DNA of 64,000 nucleotides from Chlorophyllum brunneum (Eukaryota > Basidiomycota > Agaricomycetes > Agaricales > Agaricaceae): contig OY756147.1 in assembly GCA_963576785.1 (NCBI GenBank), forward strand, positions 1,674,001 to 1,738,000, read 5' to 3'. The position numbers and the translations under genes are program-made. The notes beneath the pieces are model-generated. The model saw only the letters and a program-made list of their open reading frames with translations, was not told the DNA's origin and made no database searches. Numbering within the stretch: position 1 is the first letter of the stretch; each line of letters opens with the position of its first letter. Shown here in pieces: positions 11,103 to 23,184 of this stretch.

Positions 11103-12664
11103 ATGAAACCCAACAAAAACAATTCCATCTATATCTCTTTGAGCTTTATAGCGCTTGCAACTCTCACCACTGCAAGACCTCAATCTTATGCTGTGTGGGC
11201 AGCGGATTCTGCTATAGCTCGTGGACAAGGAAATGGTCTTGATTCGAATGGGAATGCGGTTGTGTCGTATGAGCATGGGGAGTTGCAGTGGGGTTTAAGA
11301 CAGTTGTTTGAGAAGACGGGGAATAGGACGTATTTTGATTATATTCAACGGGGAGTGGATAATATTGTTTTTGGTAATGGGACTGTTCATGGGAAGTATA
11401 ATGTGGAAGATTTTGTTCTTGATCCGTTGAGGTGAGTTTTTTGGTTGAGGGTGTGTATGTGTGAGGTGGTTTAGTGGAACTGAACTTGTTTAAATTGTTA
11501 GGACTGGACCTTCGTTCCTTTATCTGTACGTTCTCGCGGAACGATGTCGACGTAGAGCTCATTTTTTATGTAGGCTTGAAACTACGGGTGAAAGCAAGTA
11601 TAGGACTGCTGCGAATATATTCAGGGGTCAACTGAATTCCCATCCACGAACCGCCCAAGGACAATTCTGGCACAAACTTAAATATCCAAATCAGGGTGCG
11701 TAAAGACTTTTAGAAGAAGAGTTTTCTGAAGGATAACATGACCCAGGTTGGCTCGATGGCATCTATATGGGCTCGGTATTTTATGCCAACTATACAAGGC
11801 AACTTCAGCCCAGTAACAATACAGCATGGGGTATGTACTTTACCACAAGTACACGTTTCATCCACACATTCAACTAACGTGTTTCTAATATTTTTTCTCA
11901 CAGCGGATATCGCTAGTCAATTCACTCTGATGTTCGAAAACACTGTTCAAAATGCAACCGCGCCCAACAACACGGGTCTTCTCTATCACGGCTACGACTT
12001 TTCTCACAAAACAGTTTGGGCATCACCAGATAGAGGTCATTCACCTGAAGTATGGGATCGTGCACTCGGATGGTATTTCATGGCCCTCGTCGACGTTCTC
12101 GAAATCTTCCCCCTTCAAAACCCCGGATACAACCAACTTCTATCAATCCTACAAACACTTACTCCCCATCTCAAAGACGCTGCTGATTCACATAGTGGAG
12201 TTTGGTGGCTTGTGATTACACAACCTGGTAGAACGAAAAATTATTTCGAAAGTAGTGGAAGTGCGATGTATGTTTATTCGATGTTGAAGGCTTTGAGGTT
12301 GGGTTATGTACAGGATACGGAGGATGGGAGTATACTCAATGCGGCGAAGAAGGCTTATGAGTATATGAAGGAGAATTGGGTGGTTGAGAATTCTGATGGA
12401 ACGATGAATTGGTTGAATACCGTGGTTGTGCGTACTGTTTTCTTCTTCTCCGCCTTTCTAATGGCTCACCTGCATTGTGTAGGTCGGTAGTCTGGACACG
12501 ACAGGAGATTTCAACGTGAGTGTCAATTTGACTTTTTTTAATTGTGTAACACCTGATGAATGAGGCTTGGGAGATAGTATTATGTTAGTCAACCGGATGA
12601 CGTGAACGATTTGAAAGGGTTGGCGGCCTTCTTGCTTGCGAGTCTAGAGATCGAACGCCTGTAA
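11103..12664 (+). CDS. Glycoside hydrolase family 105, secreted unsaturated rhamnogalacturonyl hydrolase type
   Basis: Six-hairpin glycosidase expected to remove unsaturated galacturonic acid from pectin lyase products. Start MKPNKNNSIYISLSF at 11103 with a signal peptide ending near LTTARPQS. Six or more short introns. Joined exons read SYEHGELQWGLRQLF, then DPLR/TGPSFLYL, WLDGIYMGSVFYANY, and GLLYHGYDFSHKTVWA followed by HSPEVWDRALGWYFMALVD. The Asp of HGYD matches the proposed catalytic Asp of the family. The C-terminal part has SSGSAMYVYSMLKALRLG and ends DVNDLKGLAAFLLASLEIERL at TAA 12662, the standard GH105 ending. Length about 385 residues, normal for the family. N-glycosylation sequons (NRT, NGT, NAT) agree with secretion. 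Fungal members act in plant cell wall pectin degradation. No neighbour is functionally linked. Confidence 0.88.
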
Positions 12665-13015
12665 CTGACATATCAGAACAAGAGATATTTTCTCTTCATA
12701 TGCGTGAATGGCACCAAGATTCCATTCTTGAGATACACAGACTGTTAACAACAAAATTTAACCTAAACAGTCCATTGGACAGCATGAAACGTGTGTTCCT
12801 GCCCTATGGAAAAGGTTAAAGTTGATCGTTCACAATTCTCGTCTCGTTATCTAGCCCAGATGCGCAGTTGCGCAGTGGTGTCACGGAATGTTGATGGCTC
12901 AAGGAAGAGTCTTCTTAATATCGTGGACAACACGCTGTAGTGATTCTGACGCTCAAGGTCTGAGGGGTATATACGGGGAGATTGCGAAGGTACTGAAGAC
13001 CATCTACGTTTTGAA

Positions 13016-15530
13016 ATGCCTCCCAGAGAACCTTATACGGGTACTGCGCGTAAGCTCGTTCTCGCCTTTGATGTTGGTACCACCTTCAGTGGAATCTCCT
13101 ACACGTACGTTCGATATTTATTCAAAGCTGATGTTACTCATCGGTGTCGAATATCAGAATACTCGATCCTGGTCTGGAGTCGAAAATCAATCCAGTAACA
13201 AGGTTATATACACCCATACCTGCCTCTCGTGTACCAGAATCACTAATGAGACAATAGGTTCCCCGGTCGACCAAATGCGGGTGGTGACGCGAAAGTCCCA
13301 ACGGTGATCTATTACGATGGGAATGGGACCCCTCGTGCGATTGGCGCTGAAACTGAACAAGAGGGAATTGATGCGATCGCCGAGGAATCGCAGTGGTTCA
13401 AAGCGGAATGGTAACCTTATTTTTCACGGATCGTTCCTCAGTTTATTGCTGAGATAGATATTCGTCAGGTTCAAATTACATCTCCGACCAAGAACCCGTG
13501 CCACGGTGAATATTTCTGAAGAAATACCAGCCCTTCCTCCAGGCAAAACTGCTGTCGATGTTTTTGCTGATTTCCTCAAGTACATGAAGCAGTGTGCAAA
13601 GACATACATTGAAGAAACGCACCCAGTACATGGTTCTAATCTCTGGAGATCGGGGAATGAATTGTATATCTTATCGCATCCGAATGCATGGGAAGGTGCT
13701 CAGCAGACTTTGATGCGGAATGCTGCTATACAGGCGGGACTTGTCCCGGATACCCCCACTGGTCGGGAGAGGATCACCTTTGTCACTGAAGGAGAGGCAA
13801 GTTTGAACTTTTGCGTTAACAGAGGATTGATAAATGGATCTATCCGGGTGGGTCATCATCGGTTTTCCGATTTGAGTCTTGACTGACTCGGAGTTTACGT
13901 GCATAGCGAGGTGACGGCGTCACTATAGTCGATGCAGGTGGTGGAACCCTCGATATCAGTACATACGCAGTGAAACCCTTCCAGACGGACGAATTTGTGG
14001 AGATTGCAGCAGCTCAATGCACGTCACCGTCCTATTTATCATGCCTTGAGGAAGGCGGATAGAATGATTAACACGTTTTTTCCAGCTTACTTCAAGGGAT
14101 CAGTCTTCGTTACACGCGCCGCAGCAAGATACCTAGATGGTTAGTCTGTCACATCCGCCTGCGTGTTATGAGAGCAATCCTCTTATAGCTTCTCCCAGAA
14201 TACCTGGTGGATACCCGCTGGCACGATGATGTCCAATGCATGGCAGAGAAGTTCGACAAGGCTGCGAAGCTCTCGTTCCGCAATTCAAGTGATCCCCAGT
14301 TTATCAAGTTTGGAAATGTCCGCGATAGAGATCCGAATAAAGGTATCCGAGCGGGCCAGATCAGATTGGAGGGGTACGTAGCTTTTTTTAGAGTAGAGGG
14401 TCCCGTCCGTGCTGACTTCCTCCTAGTTCAACCATTGCCAATTTCTTTGAGCCGTCGATTCAATGCATAATCGACGCAGTTATGGAACAGAAACGCCTAG
14501 CCACAAAGCCGGTCACCGTAAGTTTCCCTGTCGTCCCCACTCGAGAATTACAATGCTTAGTGAACTCAAGTCTATCTTCCTCGTCGGCGGTTTTGCCGCG
14601 AGCGACTACCTCTTTTCGGAACTAGAACAGAGACTTACGCCACGCGGATTCAGCGTTTGCCGGCCTGATCCTCATTTGTGAGTTGTTCATCACTGTGTAC
14701 CTTCCCTATCGTTAATTGAGATTCAAGGAACAAAGCGGTGCCCGACGGTTCCATCGCTGGCTACTTGCGTCCCACAGTACAGGCCCGTGTCTCCAGGTAT
14801 ACGTATGGTGTCCGATGTATGTTGCCATTCTTCCCCTTCAATCAGGAGCACATAAAACGCGAATCCGAGCGCGTGAATAACCTTAATGGGGACCCCATGT
14901 TGCCTGGGGGATTTTCTCGAATACTTGTCAAGGTATTTCTTGAACTATCATACCAAGTCTTGCTACTGAAACACTACAGAACACCCAAGTAACAGAAACC
15001 CAGGAATTTCGTTCAAGCTTTTACGAAGAATCTCGGACTAAATTGGCTATGAGCAAGCAGAATGCTACGTCCATCACCTGTTACCGAGGAGGGCTTATGA
15101 AACCGGAGTTCGTGGATCAAGATGCTGGTGAGCACGCGCCGTCCTCATTTCTGTTTTTTTTTTGATACTCAATCAGCCCACGTTGATAGGAAATTTCCAT
15201 ACCGTCTTTACAGTTCATGCTGACCTGTCCCGTGTCATTGAGGACTTGCAGCCACGCACTGGAGACGGGGGGATCCTCCACTATAAACTTCAATATGACA
15301 TCATTATCCTGTTCGGTCTCACCGAATTCAAGGCTCAATATGCATGGATAGAAAATGTGAGCATCTTGATCCCTAATCATTTTGTGACTGAATTAATAGG
15401 CCGATCCTATCAAGGGCATCGAAAAACGGTGGGCATTTTTCATGCGTTCCTGGTTGTTCATGACTTACGAGTTCTCTGCAGGGGGCCTGCTGAAATACTG
15501 TTTGATACTGAAGTTCAATATCAAGAATGA
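13016..15530 (+). CDS. Hsp70-like actin-fold ATPase protein, tandem copy 1
   Basis: Member of the fungal Hsp70-like group related to HSPA12, with an Hsp70-type nucleotide-binding domain but without a classical substrate-binding domain. Start MPPREPYTGTARKLVLAFD at 13016. Phosphate loop 1 is FDVGTTFSGISY, phosphate loop 2 is VDAGGGTLDIS and the adenosine-site motif is FLVGGFAASDYLFSELE. Conserved connecting blocks include GGDAKVPTVIYYD, EESQWFKAEW, LSHPNAWEGAQQTLM and FVTEGEASLNFC. The C-terminal exons read LYGG-like CYRGGLMKPEF and EFKAQYAW, ending RGPAEILFDTEVQYQE. About ten introns interrupt the gene. It is followed 400 bases downstream by a close paralogue. Role unknown; such genes are multiplied in mushroom genomes. 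All joined exons are open, so it appears functional. Confidence 0.82.
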
Positions 15531-15930
15531 TGGTCTGGACCCTGTTTCGTTTTCGACTTTTGACTTGATCCTGTCTCATTTTTCATACAAATTTACTGTT
15601 TTGCAAGTTTTGCCTATTCTTGCGTTTAATTGGTCAGAGAACCGGCCCGACCTGAGTATACCAAGGTTCTCGTGCAGTTTTTGTACCTGTTGTGCTTACC
15701 TGTTTTGTATACCTGCTCTCTATTTTTTATTTTGACCAAGACCAATCGCAGCGAAAGCACTCGATCCACGAGCTTGCACCGAACGAAGTCTGTCTTTTGA
15801 GTGCGGTCGGAGCATGGAATCAATACATCACCGCTGTTACGTTACTGAAGCCTCGGGTTCGATCCGAAGGCGGTCGTGTCACAGGAAGTGTTGTGTAACA
15901 TGCCAGGGACACGATTCACGAGCCTTTAGC

Positions 15931-18453
15931 ATGTCCGCTCGCTCGATATACCGGGGTACCCAGCGCAAGCTCGTCTTCGCATTCGATGTTGGTACCACGT
16001 ATAGTGGCATATCATATGCGTATGTTCATCTAGGCAGTCCCGTTTAAGTGAAGTATTGGGTATACTAATCTTGCAACAGCATCCTTGATCCCGGCCACGA
16101 ACCTGAGATAAAGCCCGTCACTAGGTTGGATTACTCTTCTCGCGCATTGAACGTCGTTGAGCTAGGAACATAACTCAGGTTCCCGGGGGCAGGCAAGGTC
16201 GGCGGAGATGCCAAAGTCCCAACCGTGATATACTACAGCGCTGACGGTATTCCCCGTGCGATTGGGGCAGAGACAGTGGTAGAGGGAATCGAAGCGCTAG
16301 CAGAAGAATCGCAGTGGACCAAAGCAGAATGGTAACATGCTTTCCCCAAAACGCCTAGTGCCCATATAACATTTACCCGCGACATGCTGCTAGGTTCAAA
16401 CTTCACCTACGACCAAAAGTTCACACCTCGGCGACCGTTTCGGATGAAATTCCACCGCTACCTCGGGGAAAAACTGCCGTGGACGTACTCGCTGATTTTC
16501 TCAAGTATATGAATCAATGTGCGAAGAGCTATATTGAAGAAACTCATGTCGATGGCGTCGGTCTATTGACTTCCGGAAAATTCGAGTTCATTTTATCCCA
16601 TCCAAATGCATGGGAAGGGGCGCAACAAACCCTCATGAGAAGGGCTGCTGTACAAGCGGAGCTTATTCCGGACAGTCCGAGCGGCCAGGAGAGGCTATCG
16701 TTTGTCACTGAAGGAGAAGCTAGTTTAAATTTCTGTATTGATAAAGGTTTAGCGAACGAGTCCATCAAGGTAAGGATATCCATTATGTCGTTGAGCCTGT
16801 GTACAGGCTTAATTGGGACCATACAGCAAAGAGGTGGGGTAATCATTGTCGATGCCGGTGGTGGAACACTAGACATTAGTACTTACGCACGTAGTGGGAC
16901 CTCGGATGACAGCAGCTTCGAGGAAATTGCAGCAGCCCAGTGTGCGTTCATTGGCAACGTTCACCGCCATTTTAACTGACCATGCCACGGTTACCAGCAT
17001 ACTTCAAGGGCTCCGTATTCGTTACGCGCGCTGCGCACAAGTATCTGACTGGTAAGTATTCTGGTTTCAAATGCATGGACTAGGGACAATATCATGCCTC
17101 AAGATTTCTTCCACGAGACCCGGTTCAGTGAAGATGTCCCATTTATGACAGAGAAATTCGACAAGGCGACAAAGCTGGGATTCCGCGATCCATCTGACCC
17201 TCAGTATATCAGGTTTGGAGGTGCGCGTGATAGGGATGCAGACCTTGGGATAAGGGCGGGACAGCTAAAGCTGGATGGGTAGCCTTTCTTGACCTCTCCC
17301 TCGATGAGTGAATGGCTGATTCTCTTCAAGTAACATTGTCGCAGATTTCTTCGAGCCGTCGATCCAATGTATTGTCGACGGAGTGGTGGAACAACACCAG
17401 TTGGCAACACAGCAGATTCGCGTGAGTGGTTCGCAGATACTGATATATGTTCGCGACACAGTGCATTTCAGACTGTCTTCCTTGTCGGTGGATTCGCGGC
17501 CAGTGATTATCTTTTTAGTCAAGTGCAGAAGAGATTAGAACTGTACGAGATCGATGTCTCCCGCCCGGATGCACATCTGTGAGTGGCTGTAGCGAAACCT
17601 GATCTGGACTTGATGAACTCACGAACCGGGAAAGGAACAAAGCCGTCCCAGATGGCGCAATTGCGGGTTATCTGCGCCCAGTCGTGAGCTTGCGGGTAGC
17701 ACGGTTCACATACGGAATACGAAGCAACTTGATATACGACAGCACGAAACGAGAGCATGTCAAACGTTCGGCTCAAAAATTCAAACTCCTAAGTGGAGAA
17801 GTCAGAATCCCTGGTGGTTTCTGGACTTTACTGGAAAAAGTATAATCCCTTCCGTATACTTCGCATATCCAACACTGATTCTTTGAGTGACCAAGAATAC
17901 CAAAGTATCCACAACTCAAGAATTTCGAAATTCCTTCTTTGTGGAAGCGGCTCAGAAATCGGGCCTAAGCAGGGAAAGGAAGACGTACATCACATGTTAT
18001 CGGGGCATGTCACCATGTCCAGAATTCATTAACGAGGATCCAAGTAAGTCATGAAAACCTACATCGATGATCCATTCATTGACCTGGTATCGGGGCCGAC
18101 AAGACAACTTTCACGACACATTTCAGATCCAGGCCAATATATCTAAACCAATCAAGAAGTTGAAGGCGACGATAGGGCCTGATGGAAGACAATATTTCAG
18201 ACTGAGCTATGATATTGTCATATTATTTGGCGCTACAGAGTTCAAAGCGCAGTTTGTCTGGAAAGAAGGCGTACGTTTCGAGTTTAATTACGGTTGATCC
18301 ACTTACTGATATCATTCTCGCTTTAGGGTGTCGAAAAGAGGTGCGAATTCTGTTTTTTTTTTTTTTCTTACTACGAAGAGTCATAGCTCAATGAGGTTGT
18401 TTAGGGGTCCCGCTGAAATACTGTACGATACCGAGTTGGAGTTTCCAGTCTGA
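15931..18453 (+). CDS. Hsp70-like actin-fold ATPase protein, tandem copy 2
   Basis: Direct tandem duplicate of the preceding gene with the same exon order. Start MSARSIYRGTQRKLVFAFD at 15931. Motifs: FDVGTTYSGISYA (phosphate 1), IIVDAGGGTLDISTYA (phosphate 2), FLVGGFAASDYLFSQVQKR (adenosine). Shared blocks GGDAKVPTVIYYS, EESQWTKAEW, LSHPNAWEGAQQTLM and SFVTEGEASLNFC align with copy 1 almost residue for residue. Differences concentrate in loop segments such as the insertion after ISTYA (ARSGTSDDSSFEE). The last exon, after a long T tract and intron (about 18349-18406), reads GPAEILYDTELEFPV and stops at 18451. The region between the two copies is only about 400 bases and must hold the promoter. 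Cellular role and partner are unknown. Confidence 0.82.
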
Positions 18454-20146
18454 TTTCACCTCAACTTCCGTTTTTCGTGGATATATCTGTACTATAGTCG
18501 CGCATGCACCAGTACTGTTCTCAATTCCATCCTACCAGTACCCATAAATCAAGATACTGAGGTTGAGGTATATATCTCATGTTGTCATTTAGTGCGCACG
18601 AAGGATTGTGCCGTTTTTCGATGGTAGATTCATATATCCCGGTATCGTAGCCCCGTGTTTGGAAGGAACTCCTTGCGCTACAATCTGCCACAATGGTTCT
18701 GTCAATTTCTGGTGAAGAAGAGAGCGAGATCGGGCGAACGAAACGGTGACTTTGAATACCAAGTCTATGGCTGCCTCTATCTCCAAGGTATATTCCTATT
18801 TCCGTACTACCAAGTCAGGCACGAGAAGTGCTTATGCTTACTTCTCTCCTCCCCTCCCGGGCGCGGGACATGTGAAGATCACCAGGAATGGATGAGTTCA
18901 GAAATAGGATTTTGACATGCAGCTGAAGGGGCTGGGTAGTTGATATGGTGTCCTCTGGTGTTATAGCCCGCTAAGGGATCAAATTTAGGGGGATGAACAA
19001 GAAATGTATAATGTTGGCTATTTTTCCGTGATGTTACTTTGAGCAATCGTTTTCCGCGTCAGCTTACTGGGTAAATAAGCACATAACACCTCTTGCGAAC
19101 AAAGGGACACTTCTGAAAACCGTAGCAACGGTGACTTGACGTTTTGCTCAAGCGATAGAAGCTAGGATATATAAGGATAGAAGCGAGAATTGGAGTGGAG
19201 ACGATTCAAGACAGGCCCCACAAAGGGTTGTGTGGGTGTTGTTCGGGTTCAACTTGGATTTTGCTGTGAGGGTATTTCGATTGAAGGGGAGAGGAAGGAA
19301 AGAAATTGTTTGACATAGGATCTTTTGATTGTGCGGCGAATTCTCTGAGGTACATGTCTTGTGGTGGGAAGAGAACCCATTTGTTCAATGTGGGTGAGAG
19401 ATGAAGGTGGGAGTTTGTAGGGGTGAGTGAAAGTGATGGCGCTGATGGGAGGGATGTATTTTGATGCCAGCCATAAACGAACTCCAACTCCAACTCCAAC
19501 GCGCCACCCCACCACGGATGTTCGGGCGCGATGACAGGTGATATAACTGCTGATCACTCAATGGGGAGGAAGAAAGAGATTATTCGGAGTGTAGAAAGTT
19601 GCTTATGGGTTACACGCGTTGTATACCGTAGTGCCCAGACTTTCCGAAGTGGCCGGCAAATTGATAGACAGCTTCAAGCTGTCTTGTGGGATTGCGCAAA
19701 ATGGAAAATGATGTCAACATCAAGATGATTTCCCCAGGTTCACGAGGGGGAAAAACATAACGGAGTGGTTTATGGGCATTGAGCGCTCAAAAAACATGTT
19801 CCGCGTTGTGCGTTTGGGATTTTGAATCTCGGTTTGGTAACAAGTGCCCTAGTTGGTTGTGGAGATATGTGTTGTGGGGCAGGTGTGGTGTTTGATAATT
19901 CAAATATGATGCTGTTGGGTTTACTCCCTTGCCATGTTTTTAACCGAGTTCCCGGGCTCCGAGGGTTTGGGTATATAAAAGTGGAGGGTTGGAGAGGAGT
20001 TGGGGTGATCGTTCTTACCTACCACCCCCCTGGGTTGAGGGGACCCGAGACTTTGTTTTATTCCTCCTGTCCATCCAACAACGTCATTAAGGCGGTCACT
20101 GGAGTGAATACCTATTTATTGGAGTGGAAGGGGAAGAGAAGAAGAA
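18454..20146. promoter_or_regulatory. Long intergenic region with TATA boxes
   Basis: 1.7 kb without a supported gene. A TATA-like GATATATAAGG lies near 19166 and a clear GTATATAAAAG near 19970, about 170 bases before the next start codon. Overlapping open frames at 19206-19557 (minus) and 18655-18915 (plus) have no recognisable features. Confidence 0.45.
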
Positions 20147-20511
20147 ATGCAGACTTGTTATCACTACCCCGTACTGCAGAGGGAATCAGAATACGCCAGA
20201 TTGAACGAAGAACGACAACAAGAGTTACACTACTTGGAGGAAGGGGAAATGGGATGTGGATCGCAGCTTAAAGAAATGTATAGGACGAGTTGGGTTGGGA
20301 GAGCTGTTGAGACGGTGCAGATACGATGGTGGCATATGAGGACAGGATTTTGGGTTGATGAGAGGAATATTTCGGAGAATGACTATCGAAGGGATGAACG
20401 AATGGTTGCGGCTTCCGAGGTGAGTTGGATCAAAAACACTCTGATTTTGATTGGGCTAAATGTTGTTCATAGGGTCGTCCATATCGTTATGATGCAGCAG
20501 AAGTGATATAG
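20147..20511 (+). CDS. Small hypothetical soluble protein, about 100 residues
   Basis: Start MQTCYHYPVLQRESEYARL at 20147. It continues ERQQELHYLEEGEMGCG and SWVGRAVETVQIRWWHM, then WVDERNISENDYRRDER. A standard GTGAGT...CATAG intron (20420-20472, 53 nt) joins AASE to GRPYRYDAAEVI and stops at TAG 20509. The charged, aromatic-rich composition, the in-phase intron and the TATA box at about 19970 support a real gene. I recognise no domain. It ends only 120 bases before the succinate dehydrogenase gene on the same strand, so that gene's promoter must be very short or overlap this 3' region. Confidence 0.6.
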
Positions 20512-20631
20512 TGATTTGGATGTATACCTTAGATAGTAGTAAAATAGCGAGCATGTGATTGGTCAGCCCCTGGCGGACTTCCGATATCACGCGACGGTGG
20601 CCCAGCTTGCCCAACCCACTCACTCACAACA

Positions 20632-21786
20632 ATGCTCGGTGCAGGCTCGCGTTCAGCTCTCACCCGCCTCAACCACCTCTCTCGCTCCTTCACATCCACA
20701 GCCCGCGCAGCCCAAGCAGCTCCTCTCCAAAAGCCTGTTCTCGAGAAGGAATTCAAGATCTACCGCTGGGTCCGTGTTTTTGTCCCCCACCTTCCCCCTC
20801 TCTTGGTCACATTACTCACGCAATGGGGTTGGTTGTAGAACCCAGACGAACCTTCCAAGAAGCCTACACTGCAGTCGTACAAGATTGACTTGAACCAATG
20901 CGGTCCTATGGTGCGTCTTGCGGATCTTGCATACCCCCCACCAGGTGTCTCACTGTACTTGTCTAGATACTGGACGCGCTTATTAAGATCAAGAATGAAG
21001 TTGATCCTACTCTTACCTTCCGACGTTCATGTCGTGAGGGTATCTGTGGCTCGTGCGCCATGAACATTGATGGCCAGAACACACTCGCCTGTTTATGTCG
21101 TATCGATAGGAATGGCGGTAAAGACAGCAAGATCTATCCTCTTCCTCACAGTGCGTATACGTGTGCTCTCATATCCAGGAATCCTGTGCTGACGGACCTT
21201 TCTACCCAGTGTACATTGTGAAGGACCTTGTCCCCGACTTGACTCTCTTTTACAAGCAGTACAAGTCTATCCAGCCTTGGCTACAGAACGACAACCCTCC
21301 CGCTCAAGGTATGTCTCCGTGTTTGCTGTAGTGACTGTATGCGCTCAAGTTTCTCACAGGCGAGTTCCTTCAGTCGCCTGAAGAACGCAAGAAACTCGAT
21401 GGTCTCTACGAATGCATTCTCTGTGCCTGTTGCTCCACTTCTTGTCCATCTTATTGGTGGAACCAGGACGAGTACCTCGGTCCAGCAACTCTCATGCAAG
21501 CATACAGGTGGATTGCGGATTCTCGAGTGAGTGTTCGCTGGTTGTCTGGTGTGTGTTTCGTTCTGACTGGTGACTGTAGGACGGTCGTGGTGCAGAGCGC
21601 AAGGAGCTTATGCAGAATGAGATGAGCTTGTACCGATGCCACACCATTTTCAATTGTGAGTTGGTCGCACTGTTCACCCTTCCGTGTTTCGTTGACGCTG
21701 GGTGACCAGGTTCGCGCACTTGCCCCAAGGGCCTCAACCCTGCCGCAGCCATTGCAAAGATCAAGCTCGAGCTCGCCGCTGACTAA
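20632..21786 (+). CDS. SDH2: Succinate dehydrogenase iron-sulfur subunit, mitochondrial
   Basis: Complex II subunit B, passing electrons from succinate oxidation to ubiquinone at the inner mitochondrial membrane. Start [19 protein letters not shown] at 20632 with an Arg/Ser-rich mitochondrial presequence. The 2Fe-2S ligands are in [16 protein letters not shown] plus the Cys of NTLAC. The 4Fe-4S site is [16 protein letters not shown] and the 3Fe-4S site is YRCHTIFNC with the following CPKGLNP. It ends [12 protein letters not shown] at TAA 21784. There are about six introns; the first joins KIYRW to NPDEPSKK. Length about 265 residues, usual for fungi. The Pro of SCPSYWW, the Asn of WWNQDEY and the His of RCHTIF, the residues whose change gives resistance to carboxin-type inhibitors in other fungi, are all wild type. 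Confidence 0.97.
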
Positions 21787-21888
21787 AACGACTGGAGAGC
21801 GATGTCTCGGCTGGGACACATGTTTAGTAGTCTATGTATATAGAGCGGTGATAGTCGGGCTTTGATTCCGTCATTGCCCAGACCCACC

Positions 21889-23184
21889 ATGGCCACCTTT
21901 GCAAAGTCGACCTTTAATGCTTCCGTCTACTCTGCCTCTCGTCCAACATATCCAGCCCAGCTGTTTGAATATATTTTCAACTATCATAGACGTAAACCAC
22001 ACGCAGCATGGGAACACGCGATTGATATAGGCTGTGGAACTGGTATGTAAGGAAATCTAAGTATAAATCTATAATCTCATGGACTCGACCTAGGCCAAGC
22101 AACTAAACGCCTTCATCCGACGTTCCGCGAAATAATCGGTCTTGATCCGTCTGAAAATATGATCCAGAAGGCGGCGGTGGCCAACCGGGAAAGTCAATTT
22201 CAGTTTAGACGTGGCAATGCGGAGGATTTGAAAAGTGCTGGAATTGAGGATGAGAGTGTTGATTTGGTTGTGGCTGGTTAGTTTCCTTTTTTTTTACTTA
22301 GCGTTTGAGCTTTTTGGGGAAGCTTATGGTTTTATATCTCCGTGGACTTTTCTCTGTGTGTGTTCGCTCGTTGGATACCTGCCGGGATTTGTAGCGCAGG
22401 CGTGTCATTGGTTTGATTGGAGTAAAGTATGGTTCGAGATGGAGAGGGTCTTGAAAGTGGATGGTACAGCTGCTTTTTGGGTAAGTAACAATCCATCCAC
22501 TCCACTCACCCTCCTTCTTTACTCTAAAAATCTGACACCCTACGATTTTATAGATATACTCGGAATTCCGATTACCGCAATATCCATCCTTGACACCAAT
22601 GATAACAGAATTCGCACAAGGGAAAGATAGAGTGAATAGTTTAGGACCGTATTTTGAGAGACCGGGAAGGACGGTGTTGGAGAATCATTTGTTGGATGTT
22701 GATTCTCCTAGTCGTGGAGGAAGGATTGGGAGTGAGGAAAGAGTTTATTTCGCTGGTGAGTTTCCATATTATGGACAACTAAAAATCTTTTTACCCCCTA
22801 TTAGGTGATTATCACACACGGACACTTCCAAGCTCACAAACTCAACCCATAATCATGCATAAAGAAATGCGTTGGCGAGATTTATTAGGATATTTTCAAA
22901 CTTGGAGTTCATTACTCAAATATCACGAACTATATCCTCAAGATAAACTTTCCCCACACGATGGTCGGTTCTCGGAAGACCTCCTCAATTCTTCTTCTTC
23001 TTCTTCTTCTTCTCTCACACAAGAAGAAGACATTGATGTAAGTGGTGGTGATATCGCAGTTCGATTTTGGAAAGATTTGAGAAACGGTGCGTTGATTGAG
23101 AAGGGTGGGAGAGTAAAGATAGGAGTAGATGATACATTGGTCGTTGAGTGGCCTTTGGCTTTGATCCTAGTCAGTAAGATATAA
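21889..23184 (+). CDS. SAM-dependent methyltransferase, trans-aconitate 3-methyltransferase-like
   Basis: Class I methyltransferase resembling yeast Tmt1. Start MATFAKSTFNASVYSASRPTYP at 21889, where the FxxxxYxxxRPxYP opening is typical of this group. Motif I is AIDIGCGTGQATKRL, split by an intron after GCGTG. It is followed by IIGLDPSENMIQKA and by the motif pair DLVVA/AQACHWFDW. A second intron lies before ACHWFDW and a third after DGTAAFW. The tail has a Ser run (about 22990-23014, a TTC repeat tract) and ends LILVSKI at 23184. About 325 residues. It starts only about 100 bases after the succinate dehydrogenase stop. The suggested substrate, trans-aconitate, a by-product that inhibits aconitase, is inference from similarity; many related proteins methylate other acids. 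Confidence 0.78.

Noticed and set aside
15846..15880. A GGGTTCGATCC string resembling a tRNA T-loop
   Set aside because: The T stem has a mismatch and no acceptor stem, D arm or anticodon arm can be placed at the right distance upstream.
19206..19557. Minus-strand open frames rich in Ser and Pro
   Set aside because: Two overlapping frames of similar length, low complexity, no start context or splice partner. Probably promoter DNA.
20529..21819. Several 60-120 codon open frames opposite or beside the SDH2 exons
   Set aside because: They are shadows of the real SDH2 exons, with no composition or family support of their own.
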